Shown piece after piece: positions 1-7,872 of a DNA stretch of 64,000 nt. The stretch covers positions 1 to 64,000 of the forward strand of contig JAFSTC010000048.1 in NCBI GenBank assembly GCA_017450705.1. Reading direction: 5' to 3'. Position numbers and translations under genes: made by a program. Below the pieces are notes generated by a model. It was not told the DNA's origin, did no database searches, and worked only from the letters and a program-made list of their open reading frames with translations. Numbering within the stretch: the stretch's first letter is position 1; each line of letters begins with the position of its first letter. Source of the DNA: Lentisphaeria bacterium. Its GTDB lineage: Bacteria > Verrucomicrobiota > Lentisphaeria > Victivallales > Victivallaceae.

Positions 1-33
1 CAGCCCGTTCAACCCAACCCCAAGGAGGAAAAA

Positions 34-294
34 ATGAACGAAATGCCCAATGTTGTGACGACGCCGATTGCGTCGCCTGTCTCCCCGATCACCAACCCCG
101 GACCAGTGGTCACCAATACGCTGGACGATCTCGCCTCGGCGGTGGATGACTTCAAAGCCCGCCTCCGGGCCATGTGCGACGAATCGGCCCTGCTGGCCCG
201 CAAGGTCAAGGAAGCCGCTCTCGCCCAGAAGCAGAAGGAGCGGGATTTCGTTCAGGCCAAGCGCGTCCTCGAACGGATCCGCATGGCGATTTGA
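34..294 (+). CDS. Small charged helical protein of the mobile element
   Basis: Encodes 86 residues. The ATG follows a strong ribosome binding site (AAGGAGG, 5 to 6 bases upstream). The first 30 residues are Pro/Val/Thr-rich and probably unstructured. Residues 30-86 are rich in Ala, Lys, Glu and Arg and look like one long helix or coiled coil. No signal peptide, membrane segment or catalytic motif is visible, and I do not recognise a family. It is first in a same-strand run of small phage/plasmid-type genes, so a structural or nucleic-acid accessory role is possible but not shown. A terminator hairpin directly follows it. Confidence 0.7.
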   Translation: MNEMPNVVTTPIASPVSPITNPGPVVTNTLDDLASAVDDFKARLRAMCDESALLARKVKEAALAQKQKERDFVQAKRVLERIRMAI

Positions 295-316
295 CGCCCA
301 TAAACCACCAACCCCA

Positions 317-358
317 GAGGGGCCGGGAGCGCAATGCTTCCGGCCTCTCGTCTTTTTC
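317..358 (+). terminator. Rho-independent terminator after the first small gene
   Basis: A 14-base arm at 317-330 pairs with 336-349 around a 5-base loop (GCAAT), with few mismatches, and is followed by a T-rich tail (351-358). It sits just upstream of the ribosome binding site of the next gene, so it could set relative expression. Confidence 0.7.
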
Positions 359-374
359 TAAGGAGGAAAAAGAA

Positions 375-806
375 ATGCTGAAACTCAACGCCAGTTACAG
401 CAAGAAGGTCCCCGCGGACGGGGAGTACACCAGCCAGAGCTACCACGCGAGCATCGAGGTCGAACTTCCGGACGGTCTCAGCCAGGAACAGCTCAACGGC
501 AAGATCCACGAAACCTTTGCCATGGTGCGGGACAGCGTCGAAGCCGAACTGCACGGCAAAGGACCTGCCGGTCACGGCACGCCCGAACCGCAGGGATCCC
601 GCGATCCGGTTCCGCAGGGCAACCGGTCTGCGGGGGCTGACAACGCGGCTCCGGCGAGCCCCAAGCAGATCAGTTACTTGCTCTCGCTTGCCAGCCGTCG
701 CGGGATTACGCCTCAGCAGATCGCGGCCCAGAACAACGTTTCCGCCATCGACCAGCTCACCAGGCGTCAGTGCTCGGCGCTGATCGAACAGTGGAGGGCT
801 GCGTGA
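375..806 (+). CDS. Phage/plasmid-type protein with a C-terminal helical Q-x-x-x-L domain
   Basis: Encodes 143 residues. The ATG at 375 is chosen because AGGAGG lies 8 bases upstream. The N-terminal part (1-55) resembles a small beta domain with an acidic face. Residues 55-95 are a Gly/Pro/Gln linker. The C-terminal 50 residues begin ASPKQISYL and contain a TRRQCSALIEQW element. This block resembles the short helical tail often found on single-strand-binding or recombination-linked phage proteins, and a similar tail occurs in the protein at 7873-8238. Its stop codon overlaps the start of the nuclease gene (TGATG), which implies translational coupling. A DNA-binding accessory role is inference. 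Confidence 0.65.
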   Translation: MLKLNASYSKKVPADGEYTSQSYHASIEVELPDGLSQEQLNGKIHETFAMVRDSVEAELHGKGPAGHGTPEPQGSRDPVPQGNRSAGADNAAPASPKQISYLLSLASRRGITPQQIAAQNNVSAIDQLTRRQCSALIEQWRAA

Positions 807-1582
807 TGGACACGACACCGCATTGGAGTTATTCCGCGCTGAACACCTACCTTCAGTGCCCCATGAAATACGCATTTCGCTACGTCGAACACGCTCCGGA
901 GGAACGCTCCGGGGCGTGTTTCGCCTTCGGGCGGGCGTTTCATGCGGTGCTGTCGGAAAGGGCGATCCGGGGATCGGCGTTCACGCTCGATGACGCGAAG
1001 GAGAATTTTTTCGCGTTCTTCAAGGCAGAGACCGAAGCCGTCGGTCCCGCTCTCACCTACAAGCCGGACGAGACCTTCGACGGCTGTGTCGGTAAGGCGG
1101 GCGACATGCTGGCGGTCGCATTCGAGAACTGGCAGGACGACTACACGGTGAAAAGCGTGGCCGAGTCCTTCTCCGTGACCATCCCCGGCGTCGAAAGGCC
1201 CTTGATCGGCGAGTTCGATCTGGTGGTCGAGGAAGGCGGCAAGGAGCCCTGCATTGTGGACTGGAAGACCAGCAGTTCCCGGTGGCCCATGGGTAAAGCG
1301 GACTTCGAGCGTCAGGCGACGGCGTATTGTTACGCCTACCGCGCCAAGTATCAGCACACGCCGCTCTTCCGGTACGACGTCTACACCAAGACCAAGGCCC
1401 CGCAGGTGGGGAGCTGGTACACGGTGCGGACGGAGGACGAGCTCACCCGCTTTGCGGAACTCTGCCGTCAGGTGGAGCGTTGTGTCAACGCGGAAGCCTT
1501 CTACCGCAACGAAAACCAGATGAACTGCGGCGACTGTCCGTATCGGGACCGGTGCCGCAAAGGAGGTGCGAAATGGGACTGA
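806..1582 (+). CDS. RecB/Cas4-like PD-(D/E)XK nuclease with probable Fe-S cluster
   Basis: Encodes 258 residues, with the start overlapping the upstream stop. The N-terminus has the SALNTYLQCPMKYAFRYV pattern typical of AddB/Cas4-type nucleases, which supplies the first cluster cysteine. A central GEFDLVV, then IVDWKTS, gives the D...(D/E)xK active site. The C-terminus has CGDCPYRDRC, the last three cysteines of a 4Fe-4S cluster. In this family such proteins are 5'-3' or end-processing DNA exonucleases. Together with the helicase at 3385-5430 it could serve recombination or replication of the mobile element. Its 3' end overlaps the next gene by 10 bases. Confidence 0.85.
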   Translation: MDTTPHWSYSALNTYLQCPMKYAFRYVEHAPEERSGACFAFGRAFHAVLSERAIRGSAFTLDDAKENFFAFFKAETEAVGPALTYKPDETFDGCVGKAGDMLAVAFENWQDDYTVKSVAESFSVTIPGVERPLIGEFDLVVEEGGKEPCIVDWKTSSSRWPMGKADFERQATAYCYAYRAKYQHTPLFRYDVYTKTKAPQVGSWYTVRTEDELTRFAELCRQVERCVNAEAFYRNENQMNCGDCPYRDRCRKGGAKWD

Positions 1583-2301
1583 TGATGGGTGAAGGAAAAT
1601 TCGTCGGACGGGAAGAGATCGCCAACGTGCCGACACCTGCGGGTACGGTGAGCTGGCATCCTGTGGCCCACGGGGACGTGATCGACACCGTGGCCGAAGC
1701 GGTCAAGGCAAAGAACTGGCAGATCCTCGACGAGCAGTACGGTCTGGCCCGCGAGGGTCAGCGGATGTTCGGCGTCATGAGGGTCAACCGGAGCAGTTCG
1801 CCCGAGTGGTCCAGATGCATCGGCATCAGGAACAGTCACGATCAGAGTCTGGCCGTCGGATTGGCCGCGGGTGTTTCGGTGATGTGCTGTTCGAACCTCG
1901 CTTTCGGGGGGACGATGGTGCTCCATCGACGCCATACGAGCCGCATAGAGTTGGGCGATCTGGTGGTGGAAGCGGTGGAGGAATTGGAGATGGAATTTCT
2001 GAACTTGGAAACCGTCTCCGAGGACCTGAAACTCCATGAGGTGCGCCCCGACGAAGCCCGTGCGGTAATCGTGAGGGCCGCCGAGGTCGGAGCCGTCAAC
2101 AGCTGCGACATCGTGCCGATCTTCCGCGAGTTCCAGAAGCCCTGTCACGAGGAGTTTGCGGAACCGACGCGCTGGAGCCTGCTCAACGCCTTCACCGAGC
2201 ACGCCAAAAAATACAGCCCGGGGAGAGCCGATGTCTGCTACCGCGGACTGACCCGGCTTTTCGGGCTTGACGGCAATCGGCCGGAACTGTGGACCCGCTG
2301 A
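1573..2301 (+). CDS. DUF932-like phage/plasmid protein
   Basis: Encodes 242 residues. The ATG at 1573 has AGGAGG six bases before it, inside the end of the nuclease gene. The protein has a TPAGTVSWHPVAH opening, then a core with RSSSPEWSRCIGIRNSHD and a following hydrophobic strand with LAFGG. This resembles the DUF932 family of phage and plasmid proteins, often found near recombination genes and of unknown biochemical role. No membrane or export signal is seen. It is followed by a strong terminator at 2361. The family assignment is by motif memory, not by search. Confidence 0.65.
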   Translation: MGLMMGEGKFVGREEIANVPTPAGTVSWHPVAHGDVIDTVAEAVKAKNWQILDEQYGLAREGQRMFGVMRVNRSSSPEWSRCIGIRNSHDQSLAVGLAAGVSVMCCSNLAFGGTMVLHRRHTSRIELGDLVVEAVEELEMEFLNLETVSEDLKLHEVRPDEARAVIVRAAEVGAVNSCDIVPIFREFQKPCHEEFAEPTRWSLLNAFTEHAKKYSPGRADVCYRGLTRLFGLDGNRPELWTR

Positions 2302-2360
2302 ACCGGGAGAACCGCCACACTTCGGAGGAGACGGTGCGATCTCCGAAGTATCCCCAGCAC

Positions 2361-2391
2361 CCCGGGGGCTGAAACACGCCCCCGGTTTTTC
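2361..2391 (+). terminator. Rho-independent terminator downstream of the DUF932-like gene
   Basis: Perfect 8-bp GC stem (2362-2369 with 2378-2385), 8-base loop and a run of five T. It separates the nuclease/DUF932 unit from the next gene pair. Confidence 0.85.
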
Positions 2392-2417
2392 AACCCCATA
2401 TATGGAAAGGAATTGTT

Positions 2418-2882
2418 ATGGGACTGGACATTTATCTCTCGAAAAAGACCTTCATCGGCGCCATGTTCAAATCGTCGGAGGTCAGCGGAACGATCCTCCT
2501 CACCAAGAGGGGAAAACCGATCCCGATCAGGCCGGAGAGGGTGACCTATGTGACCGAGGACGTCTATCACGGGCGCAAGACCTACTGGCTTCAAGACTGG
2601 CTGAACCGCGAACTTCCGGAAGCACCGGGCAACGCGGAGGAACGCGAAATCGACGACGACGTGGTGGATCGCCTTCACCGGGCCTGCGTCGAGGTTCTGG
2701 CTCACCGGAACAAGCCCGATTTCAGGGAGGTCTGCAAGGAAAAACTCCGCTGCATCCTGAAGCCGGACATCGACCGGGAGGCGCTGGAGCAGTTTCTTCA
2801 TGAGGTGGAGGCACTGGCCCAAGCGACCTCTCCAGAAGAAAAGACGGACGACGCGGTGTTCGCCGTGTCGCTCTCCTGGTAA
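2418..2882 (+). CDS. Hypothetical mobile-element protein (MGLDIYL start)
   Basis: Encodes 154 residues, starting after AAAGGAA at 2405. The MGLDIYLSKK opening is common among small phage and plasmid proteins of unknown function. A strand-rich first half (to about residue 65) carries a conserved-looking YVTEDVYHGRKTYWLQDWL stretch. The second half is helical and acidic. No catalytic or export motif is visible. It is followed within 14 bases by a zinc-ribbon gene on the same strand and is probably cotranscribed with it. Function unknown. Confidence 0.65.
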   Translation: MGLDIYLSKKTFIGAMFKSSEVSGTILLTKRGKPIPIRPERVTYVTEDVYHGRKTYWLQDWLNRELPEAPGNAEEREIDDDVVDRLHRACVEVLAHRNKPDFREVCKEKLRCILKPDIDREALEQFLHEVEALAQATSPEEKTDDAVFAVSLSW

Positions 2883-2895
2883 GGAGGTGGCGGTC

Positions 2896-3180
2896 ATGAA
2901 CTGTCCTCGCTGTAACGGGAAGGCCTATCCCGTCAATACGGTCCGCGGCCCGGCAACGGTCATCGGAACCGGTGCGGGCGGTTACGTCGCCGCTGCCGCC
3001 GGAGCCAAGACCGGAGCCATTGTTGGAAGCCTGCTGTGTCCGGGCCTCGGGACGCTTCTGGGCATCCTCGTGGGTGCTGCCGGAGGTGCCGTTGCCGGGA
3101 ACACAGTCGGCAAGCTCGTGGACGAAAACGTGATCCGCAACTGGAAATGTCCTGACTGCGGGTACATCTGGAGGATGTGA
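2896..3180 (+). CDS. Zinc-ribbon / glycine-zipper small protein
   Basis: Encodes 94 residues, with AAGGAGG just upstream of the start. CPRC at the N-terminus and CPDCGYIW at the C-terminus form two halves of a split zinc ribbon. Between them is a Gly/Ala-rich segment (about residues 22-75) with small-residue periodicity, likely a paired membrane-inserting glycine zipper. The design suggests a small membrane protein whose two ends meet in one zinc site. It overlaps the next gene by one base. Function unknown. Confidence 0.65.
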   Translation: MNCPRCNGKAYPVNTVRGPATVIGTGAGGYVAAAAGAKTGAIVGSLLCPGLGTLLGILVGAAGGAVAGNTVGKLVDENVIRNWKCPDCGYIWRM

Positions 3181-3266
3181 TGAAACGCTGCCCTGTCTGC
3201 GGCTCCGACGACGTGCTCCCGTGGGACGATGGTTACATCTGCCGTGACTGCGGGACCGAGTTCTGA
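3180..3266 (+). CDS. 28-residue zinc-ribbon microprotein
   Basis: A 29-codon frame starts at the A of the upstream stop (TGATG overlap). It encodes MKRCPVCGSDD, then a short Trp/Asp turn, then CRDCG, followed by a stop. Two CxxC knuckles 16 residues apart would form a complete zinc ribbon. It follows another zinc-ribbon gene and precedes a terminator, so it is probably the last gene of the unit. It is too short for routine gene calling. The tight coupling and intact knuckles are the case for it being real. Confidence 0.55.
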   Translation: MKRCPVCGSDDVLPWDDGYICRDCGTEF

Positions 3267-3319
3267 GCCGCGTCCCCTCAACGAAGAGAAGTGGCGCAAC
3301 CATCGAGCCCTCCCAACGA

Positions 3320-3357
3320 CTGCAGAGCTCCGGTTGGAACTCTGCAGTTTTTTTCTT
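3320..3357 (+). terminator. Rho-independent terminator ending the first + strand block
   Basis: Stem 3320-3331 with 3336-3347 (one mismatch), 4-base loop and a T-rich tail from 3348. It lies between the convergent microprotein and helicase genes. Confidence 0.85.
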
Positions 3358-3384
3358 TCCCTTCTATTCGTTTTTTTGCGGATT

Positions 3385-5430
3385 TTACTGATTTTTCTCG
3401 GACTTGCGTTTCTTTTTATCATCCTCGGCCGGGCAGAACATCGCGGACTGAGATCGAAGCACATCGGCCAGAAAAGGAGAGGGTTCTTCCTGACGGCCGA
3501 AAGAGTTCCGATAATAACTGATGACCAGTTCTTTTTCGGCCCGCGTGACGCCCACATAAAGCAGACGGCGTTCTTCCTCATAATCGCCCTGGGGATCGGG
3601 GATGAGGGAAGCGTTGACCCCGGCGATGAACACTTTTTTGAACTGCCGCCCCTTCGATCCGTGCAAGGTCAGCAGGTGGACGTAATTCTGCTGTTCTTCA
3701 GTTTCCGTTCCCTCCTGTGCCGCAAAAGTCAGAAGATCCAGAAACAAACTCAGATCGTTACCCGATTTTTTCAGCAGTTTCCGGCATAAAATCCGAAAAT
3801 CATCAATATCCCGTTCTGCCTCGGAATCGGCTGCCGCAAATTCAGTCAAAATGGTTTCAAGTACAATGGTCAGAGAAAATCTCTCGCCGTCGATAAAACA
3901 CTGATTTACAGCGTCCAGAACTTTCTCGAACCAGTAACCGTGTACAGTCAGTTTGGCTTCATCTTCATCATCGTCATCAGCAAAAAGCATCAAGGCATCA
4001 GAGACCCATCCATCAACATACGCGAGTGTATCCCAAAACTCCGGCCAATGCTTCTCCGGTATCAGCGTTTCGTCCAAGGCGCTCATGGTCAAATAATTCG
4101 GAGCGTCAAGGAACCGCAAATGACGAATCACGGACTGGATCACAGGTCTTTGCAGCAATGGGGTCGCGCTGTCATAGCCGACCGGGATGTTCTTTTCGAT
4201 CAGGGCATCGCGGGTCGGACGCAAGGACTCGTGATTCCGGGCGAGTACGGCAATATCCGAATACTTCAATGGATGCGGCTGTGACGGATCGGCGGCAAGT
4301 TCGATGGAAGACGCTATGATCTCCACCTCACAAGATGGATCCGGACACTCTTTGACCATGACTTTGACGCCATCGGGATTAACCGCCTTCAACGTCTCAG
4401 GCTTACGGTTCGGAGCCGCTTCGATCAAACTTTTTGCCGCATCCAATATGGCCTGCGATGACCGGTAATTGTTGCTCAGAACGAAACGATGCACCTCACA
4501 GTCGAGAGATTCCAGCCAGTCGTACACGGGATTCTCAACTTCCCGTTCCCCGCAGATGCTCTGATCCGAGTCTCCCGCCAGAAAAAGATTCCGATAACGC
4601 GAGGTGATCATGTTCAGCAGTTTGAGTTCAGAAGCGGTAAGGGCCTGGGCTTCATCAACAAGGACGTAACGGTATCGGTCGGCGATCTGACTGTATACAT
4701 CCGGGTTATTCTTCATCACCCAGGCAAGTGCATTGGTCAGATCGTCAAAATCCAGCAGACAGTTTTCGCGCTGGTAAGAGAGAAAAGCGGACAATGAAGG
4801 ATCATCGCTTGCCATCCCGTACATCAGAGCCGAAATGTAAGGGAATGCACGCTTTTTCTGCCGGACGATTTTCTTGAGTTCTGCACCCGACAACTTGCCG
4901 TCAACGGTCGGATTATGGGTCCGGTTCCAAGTAATAAACAGGTTCCAATCGTCTTCGTTCATCACCCGAAAATCCTGGAATTCATACGGCAGCAGATTCC
5001 GGAACTTACGAAGGTTCCCGTAAACAAACCTGTGAAGAGAGGCAACCTGGGGTCTGTCCTGCGGTCTCTCGTTCAGGAAGGACCGGGCTATCTGATCGGC
5101 CGCCTGATGCGTCAAAGTCAGGATCAACGGTCTGCGTATCCCGTCTCGTCTGTAATGGGTCAGGTAACGGGCACGGAAGACAAGCGTGGTGGACTTGGCG
5201 GTTCCAGGTCCGGCCTCAACGTAATTGATCCCCTCCGTAGACAGAACGATCGCTTTCTGTTCTTCGCTGAGTTTGTCAAAGCCCATCACGGAAAGAGCGG
5301 TTTCCGATTGGTTGGGGACGATGCTGGTTTCGATCCGTTTTGAACCGCAGTAAGGGCAACGGACAACAGCGGTCTCTTCCGAAAAAGATTCCCGCTTGCA
5401 CTGATGACAGATAGTGTATGACGTATCCAT
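3385..5430 (-). CDS. UvrD/Rep-type superfamily 1 DNA helicase with N-terminal zinc ribbon
   Basis: Encodes 681 residues. I choose the ATG at 5430 because AAGGAGAA precedes it; an in-frame start 28 codons upstream lacks a site. Residues 8-28 form a zinc ribbon (CHQC, CPYC). The helicase core shows Walker A AGPGTAKST (residues 73-81), Walker B LVDEAQ, motif III LAGDSDQSI, motif IV NNYRSS, motif V LLTLHGSKG and motif VI YVGVTRAEKEL. The Walker A has Ala where the usual GK pair has Gly, which may slow ATP turnover. In the family these are 3'-5' helicases in repair or plasmid replication. It converges on the upstream block. Confidence 0.88.
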   Translation of the reverse strand: MDTSYTICHQCKRESFSEETAVVRCPYCGSKRIETSIVPNQSETALSVMGFDKLSEEQKAIVLSTEGINYVEAGPGTAKSTTLVFRARYLTHYRRDGIRRPLILTLTHQAADQIARSFLNERPQDRPQVASLHRFVYGNLRKFRNLLPYEFQDFRVMNEDDWNLFITWNRTHNPTVDGKLSGAELKKIVRQKKRAFPYISALMYGMASDDPSLSAFLSYQRENCLLDFDDLTNALAWVMKNNPDVYSQIADRYRYVLVDEAQALTASELKLLNMITSRYRNLFLAGDSDQSICGEREVENPVYDWLESLDCEVHRFVLSNNYRSSQAILDAAKSLIEAAPNRKPETLKAVNPDGVKVMVKECPDPSCEVEIIASSIELAADPSQPHPLKYSDIAVLARNHESLRPTRDALIEKNIPVGYDSATPLLQRPVIQSVIRHLRFLDAPNYLTMSALDETLIPEKHWPEFWDTLAYVDGWVSDALMLFADDDDEDEAKLTVHGYWFEKVLDAVNQCFIDGERFSLTIVLETILTEFAAADSEAERDIDDFRILCRKLLKKSGNDLSLFLDLLTFAAQEGTETEEQQNYVHLLTLHGSKGRQFKKVFIAGVNASLIPDPQGDYEEERRLLYVGVTRAEKELVISYYRNSFGRQEEPSPFLADVLRSQSAMFCPAEDDKKKRKSEKNQ

Positions 5431-5539
5431 ATTTCTCCTTATTTGTTTTGGGTTCGGGTTACCCAATACAATCTGCGGAGAAAGTAAAAAAATAACACGG
5501 CAACACTCTATCAATTAACGAGATATGTTTTTATCAACA

Positions 5540-6004
5540 TCACTTTGACTGCGGAATTTGAGCCGTGCCGTATGAGCGTTGATGCCAGTTCCCGGGGATG
5601 TGTTGCGGGCCGGTCGAACTCAGGAAGCGCGCCAGCCAGTCGCCCAGATCGTTTTGATTGTTTCCGTCGATGCGGATGGTGCCGGAAATCAGGTAAGGCA
5701 TAGCTGAATACCTCTGCCACAGCCTCGGGATGATGGTTGCACACTCCGCTTCGAAATGTCCCGCCCACTGTCCGCGACCGACGTGAACGAGCAGATACTG
5801 ATGCATGAGGAGGTTTTTCGTCCACAGATACCACGAGAACACGCCGTGCCGCGTGAGGCATCGCTGGACCGCCTCCAGAAATCCGCCGAACCCCTCGATC
5901 ATGGGGAAGCGGTATACGCTGACGACGAGCCACCCCAGCCGCTCCCGGGTTCTCTCGATGTAGGACAGGGATTTTTCAAGGAAAGTCGGGTATTGGTTTT
6001 TCAT
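5540..6004 (-). CDS. Hypothetical protein, possibly a divergent Gp2/YagK-type fragment
   Basis: Encodes 154 residues, with GGAG 8 bases before the ATG. It has LGWLVVSVYRFPM, then a helical stretch, then WTKNLLMHQYLLVHVG and a Trp-rich helix. This order of elements resembles the start of YagK/YfjJ (inovirus Gp2-like) replication proteins such as the one at 6992-7612, where a VxVxxR strand is followed by an HYH strand. The match is weak and the catalytic part is missing, so it could be a degraded paralogue or unrelated. It is divergent from the gene at 6145. Confidence 0.5.
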   Translation of the reverse strand: MKNQYPTFLEKSLSYIERTRERLGWLVVSVYRFPMIEGFGGFLEAVQRCLTRHGVFSWYLWTKNLLMHQYLLVHVGRGQWAGHFEAECATIIPRLWQRYSAMPYLISGTIRIDGNNQNDLGDWLARFLSSTGPQHIPGNWHQRSYGTAQIPQSK

Positions 6005-6087
6005 CGTTCCAGCTCCAGAATTTTGCTGTTTTGAGGCTGATTTTCGCTGTCCGAGATATTTTTTTCATAAAATAATGTTCTTTGGAT

Positions 6088-6115
6088 TTGCAAAATTAAA
6101 GATCGGCTGTATCTT
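6088..6115 (+). promoter_or_regulatory. Predicted promoter for the gene at 6145
   Basis: TTGCAA at 6088-6093 and TATCTT at 6110-6115, 16 bases apart. The region between the two divergent genes is AT-rich. Confidence 0.45.
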
Positions 6116-6144
6116 AACAGAAACACTAACATAGAGAGGTGATT

Positions 6145-6888
6145 ATGGCCGATATTTCCAAGCGTCCCCAAGCAAGCTCCTCCAAGTCTGCCCCCGACAT
6201 GCCTGTTTCACAAAAAGAAGTTCCTGCAACTCCCGCCCCCCAAAAGCTCGCAAAATTAGAGAAGTATGAGGCCCAAATCAAAGAAGGTATCATCAAATAT
6301 TACGAAATGGGGGCTCTTCTCCAGACGATCCGCGATGAAAAACTCTATGAATTGCGGGAATGTAAGACGTTCGCGGAATATTGCCGTAAGGTGTTTAATT
6401 TCGGCAGGGCATACGGATACCGCCTCATCGCCTATTGCCGAGTGTGGAATTTGGTCAGAGAAAACGCTGACGACAAAGTGCCAGAACACGTTATTCGTGC
6501 TTTATATTCGCTGAAATCCGATGAGGCAATAAAGCAGTGTTGGGATGAGGCAAAGAAGCAAGCAGGGGATGTATTGCCAACATATGACACCATAGAGGCT
6601 TTGGTGAAGGAAAGAAGGCAGCTTGAATTAATGTCGTCCAAGCAGTTCGATCCCCAAAAAGAAACGGACAAGATCTTCCTCTGCAGCATCAGAAGCAGCG
6701 TGAGTAAGAAAAACGTCGCGGCAGGAATAGTAGAAGCATCAGGCAAATCCTTTCGCAAAATCTACAACTCGATCAAAGAAGCACAAAAACGAGGAATAGA
6801 GTTTTCCGATAACGATCAGGCAACGTTGAGGGATGCATTAATAAACTCTCTTGAGTCGGTGTTCAAGAAGGACGACACAGGGAAGTAA
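6145..6888 (+). CDS. Plasmid/phage-type DNA-binding protein with FAEYC helix
   Basis: Encodes 247 residues. The ATG at 6145 follows AGAGAGG; a GTG two codons earlier is also possible. The first 35 residues are Ser/Pro-rich. Residues 38-110 contain the pattern LYELRECKTFAEYCRKVF then GRAYGYRLI, seen in many plasmid and phage proteins that fold as a helix-turn-helix domain and act in replication control or partition. The rest is helical and Lys-rich. The stop codon lies inside a perfect 24-bp palindrome. A replication or copy-control role for the element is inferred. Confidence 0.6.
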   Translation: MADISKRPQASSSKSAPDMPVSQKEVPATPAPQKLAKLEKYEAQIKEGIIKYYEMGALLQTIRDEKLYELRECKTFAEYCRKVFNFGRAYGYRLIAYCRVWNLVRENADDKVPEHVIRALYSLKSDEAIKQCWDEAKKQAGDVLPTYDTIEALVKERRQLELMSSKQFDPQKETDKIFLCSIRSSVSKKNVAAGIVEASGKSFRKIYNSIKEAQKRGIEFSDNDQATLRDALINSLESVFKKDDTGK

Positions 6889-6910
6889 GTGTCGCCCATG
6901 GGCGACACTT
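6887..6910. repeat. Perfect 24-bp palindrome at the gene end
   Basis: Twelve bases (AAGTGTCGCCCA) are followed at once by their reverse complement. The palindrome overlaps the TAA of the upstream gene and lies between two convergent genes. It has no T-tract, so it is a better candidate for a protein-binding site or a structural hairpin than for a standard terminator. Confidence 0.85.
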
Positions 6911-6991
6911 CGTACGAGCGATTAAGCAGGGATATTTTGTTGATCCCCACTCCCGTTAATGAGTAGTTGAGGTAGCCGCGCTCTCCCTTGC

Positions 6992-7612
6992 TCAGATCTT
7001 TTCCGGATCGCTTTGTCGTTTTCCATACTGCGAAACGAAAAACTTGCGAGTGGTGCTGGGCGTGGTATCTTCCGGGACATATTTGGTGACGTATGCCATT
7101 TGCCGGATCATCGTCTTTCTGGTGGTCTCAAAGCCCCCCGTTCCCCTCGCAAGCATATAGCCATTAGGTCGAGGGTTACCATTCCCGTCCTTGGTACAGG
7201 GATAGACCAGCTGCTTCTCGTGGATCTCCTCTTGTGCCATCCCCAATGCGTTGCCCCAGTGCCTCTCCGCCTTCTCGATGATCCTCTGTCTGCTCTCGTG
7301 GTTCTTCGCGTTGGTAAGGAGGTCGAGGTGGTAGTGTTGGTTGGGCTGATCTTTCTGTTCCCTGCGTCCGATGTACTGCGGATCATAGCCTTCCCGTCTG
7401 AGCTCTTTCGTCAAACCCTGCAATGCTCTGGAAAAGTCTCTGTTGCTCCCATCGCTCTCCATCTCCTGCGGATACCTGAAATCCATCCTCGTCTGCATCA
7501 CTCTCCCATGTCTTCTGCTCATGGAATCTATCATCTCAATTCCTTTGTTCAGATAGGTTTTGTAAAATCTGTATCCTGTTTCTTTCTGTTCTGTTATCTT
7601 CTTTCTTGGCAT
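6992..7612 (-). CDS. YagK/YfjJ (inovirus Gp2-like) replication protein
   Basis: Encodes 206 residues, with a GAGGG site before the ATG. The order is a basic N-terminus, MQTRMDFRYP, a linker, QHYHLDLLTN (an H-x-H strand like the HUH metal motif), a Trp-containing helix, and MAYVTKYVPE near the C-terminus, where a Tyr could be the nicking residue. This matches the YagK/YfjJ C-terminal family, thought to be rolling-circle-type initiators of cryptic prophages and plasmids. The AT-rich, hairpin-bearing upstream region (7613-7872) is a natural origin candidate. Catalysis is inferred from motif order. Confidence 0.72.
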   Translation of the reverse strand: MPRKKITEQKETGYRFYKTYLNKGIEMIDSMSRRHGRVMQTRMDFRYPQEMESDGSNRDFSRALQGLTKELRREGYDPQYIGRREQKDQPNQHYHLDLLTNAKNHESRQRIIEKAERHWGNALGMAQEEIHEKQLVYPCTKDGNGNPRPNGYMLARGTGGFETTRKTMIRQMAYVTKYVPEDTTPSTTRKFFVSQYGKRQSDPEKI

Positions 7613-7872
7613 ATAACCCTCTAACTGTATATGTGTTTTTCTCTTCTACTATTGATATTCATTTATGTTTTTTCTTTTCTATTTCACATATATATTTTTG
7701 TTCACACATGGAGTCTTTGTATGATGTTTTTATATATAGTGTACTATATAGAATCCCTCTGATGTACAAGCTCAAATGCACCTCAAGTTTTATTCCCGAG
7801 TTAGTTCCCACATATTATAGGGAATCAAATCGAAAAAAGATTCCAAAAAACTTAACACCATGGAGGTTTGCC
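7613..7872. other. AT-rich intergenic region, candidate replication origin
   Basis: About 260 bases, much richer in A+T than the flanks, between the replication protein gene and a divergent small gene. It holds a tight inverted repeat (8-bp arms 7733-7740 and 7743-7750, 2-base gap) and several TATATA runs. No ORF of note is present. It could contain the nick site of the replication protein and promoters for both genes. Confidence 0.4.
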
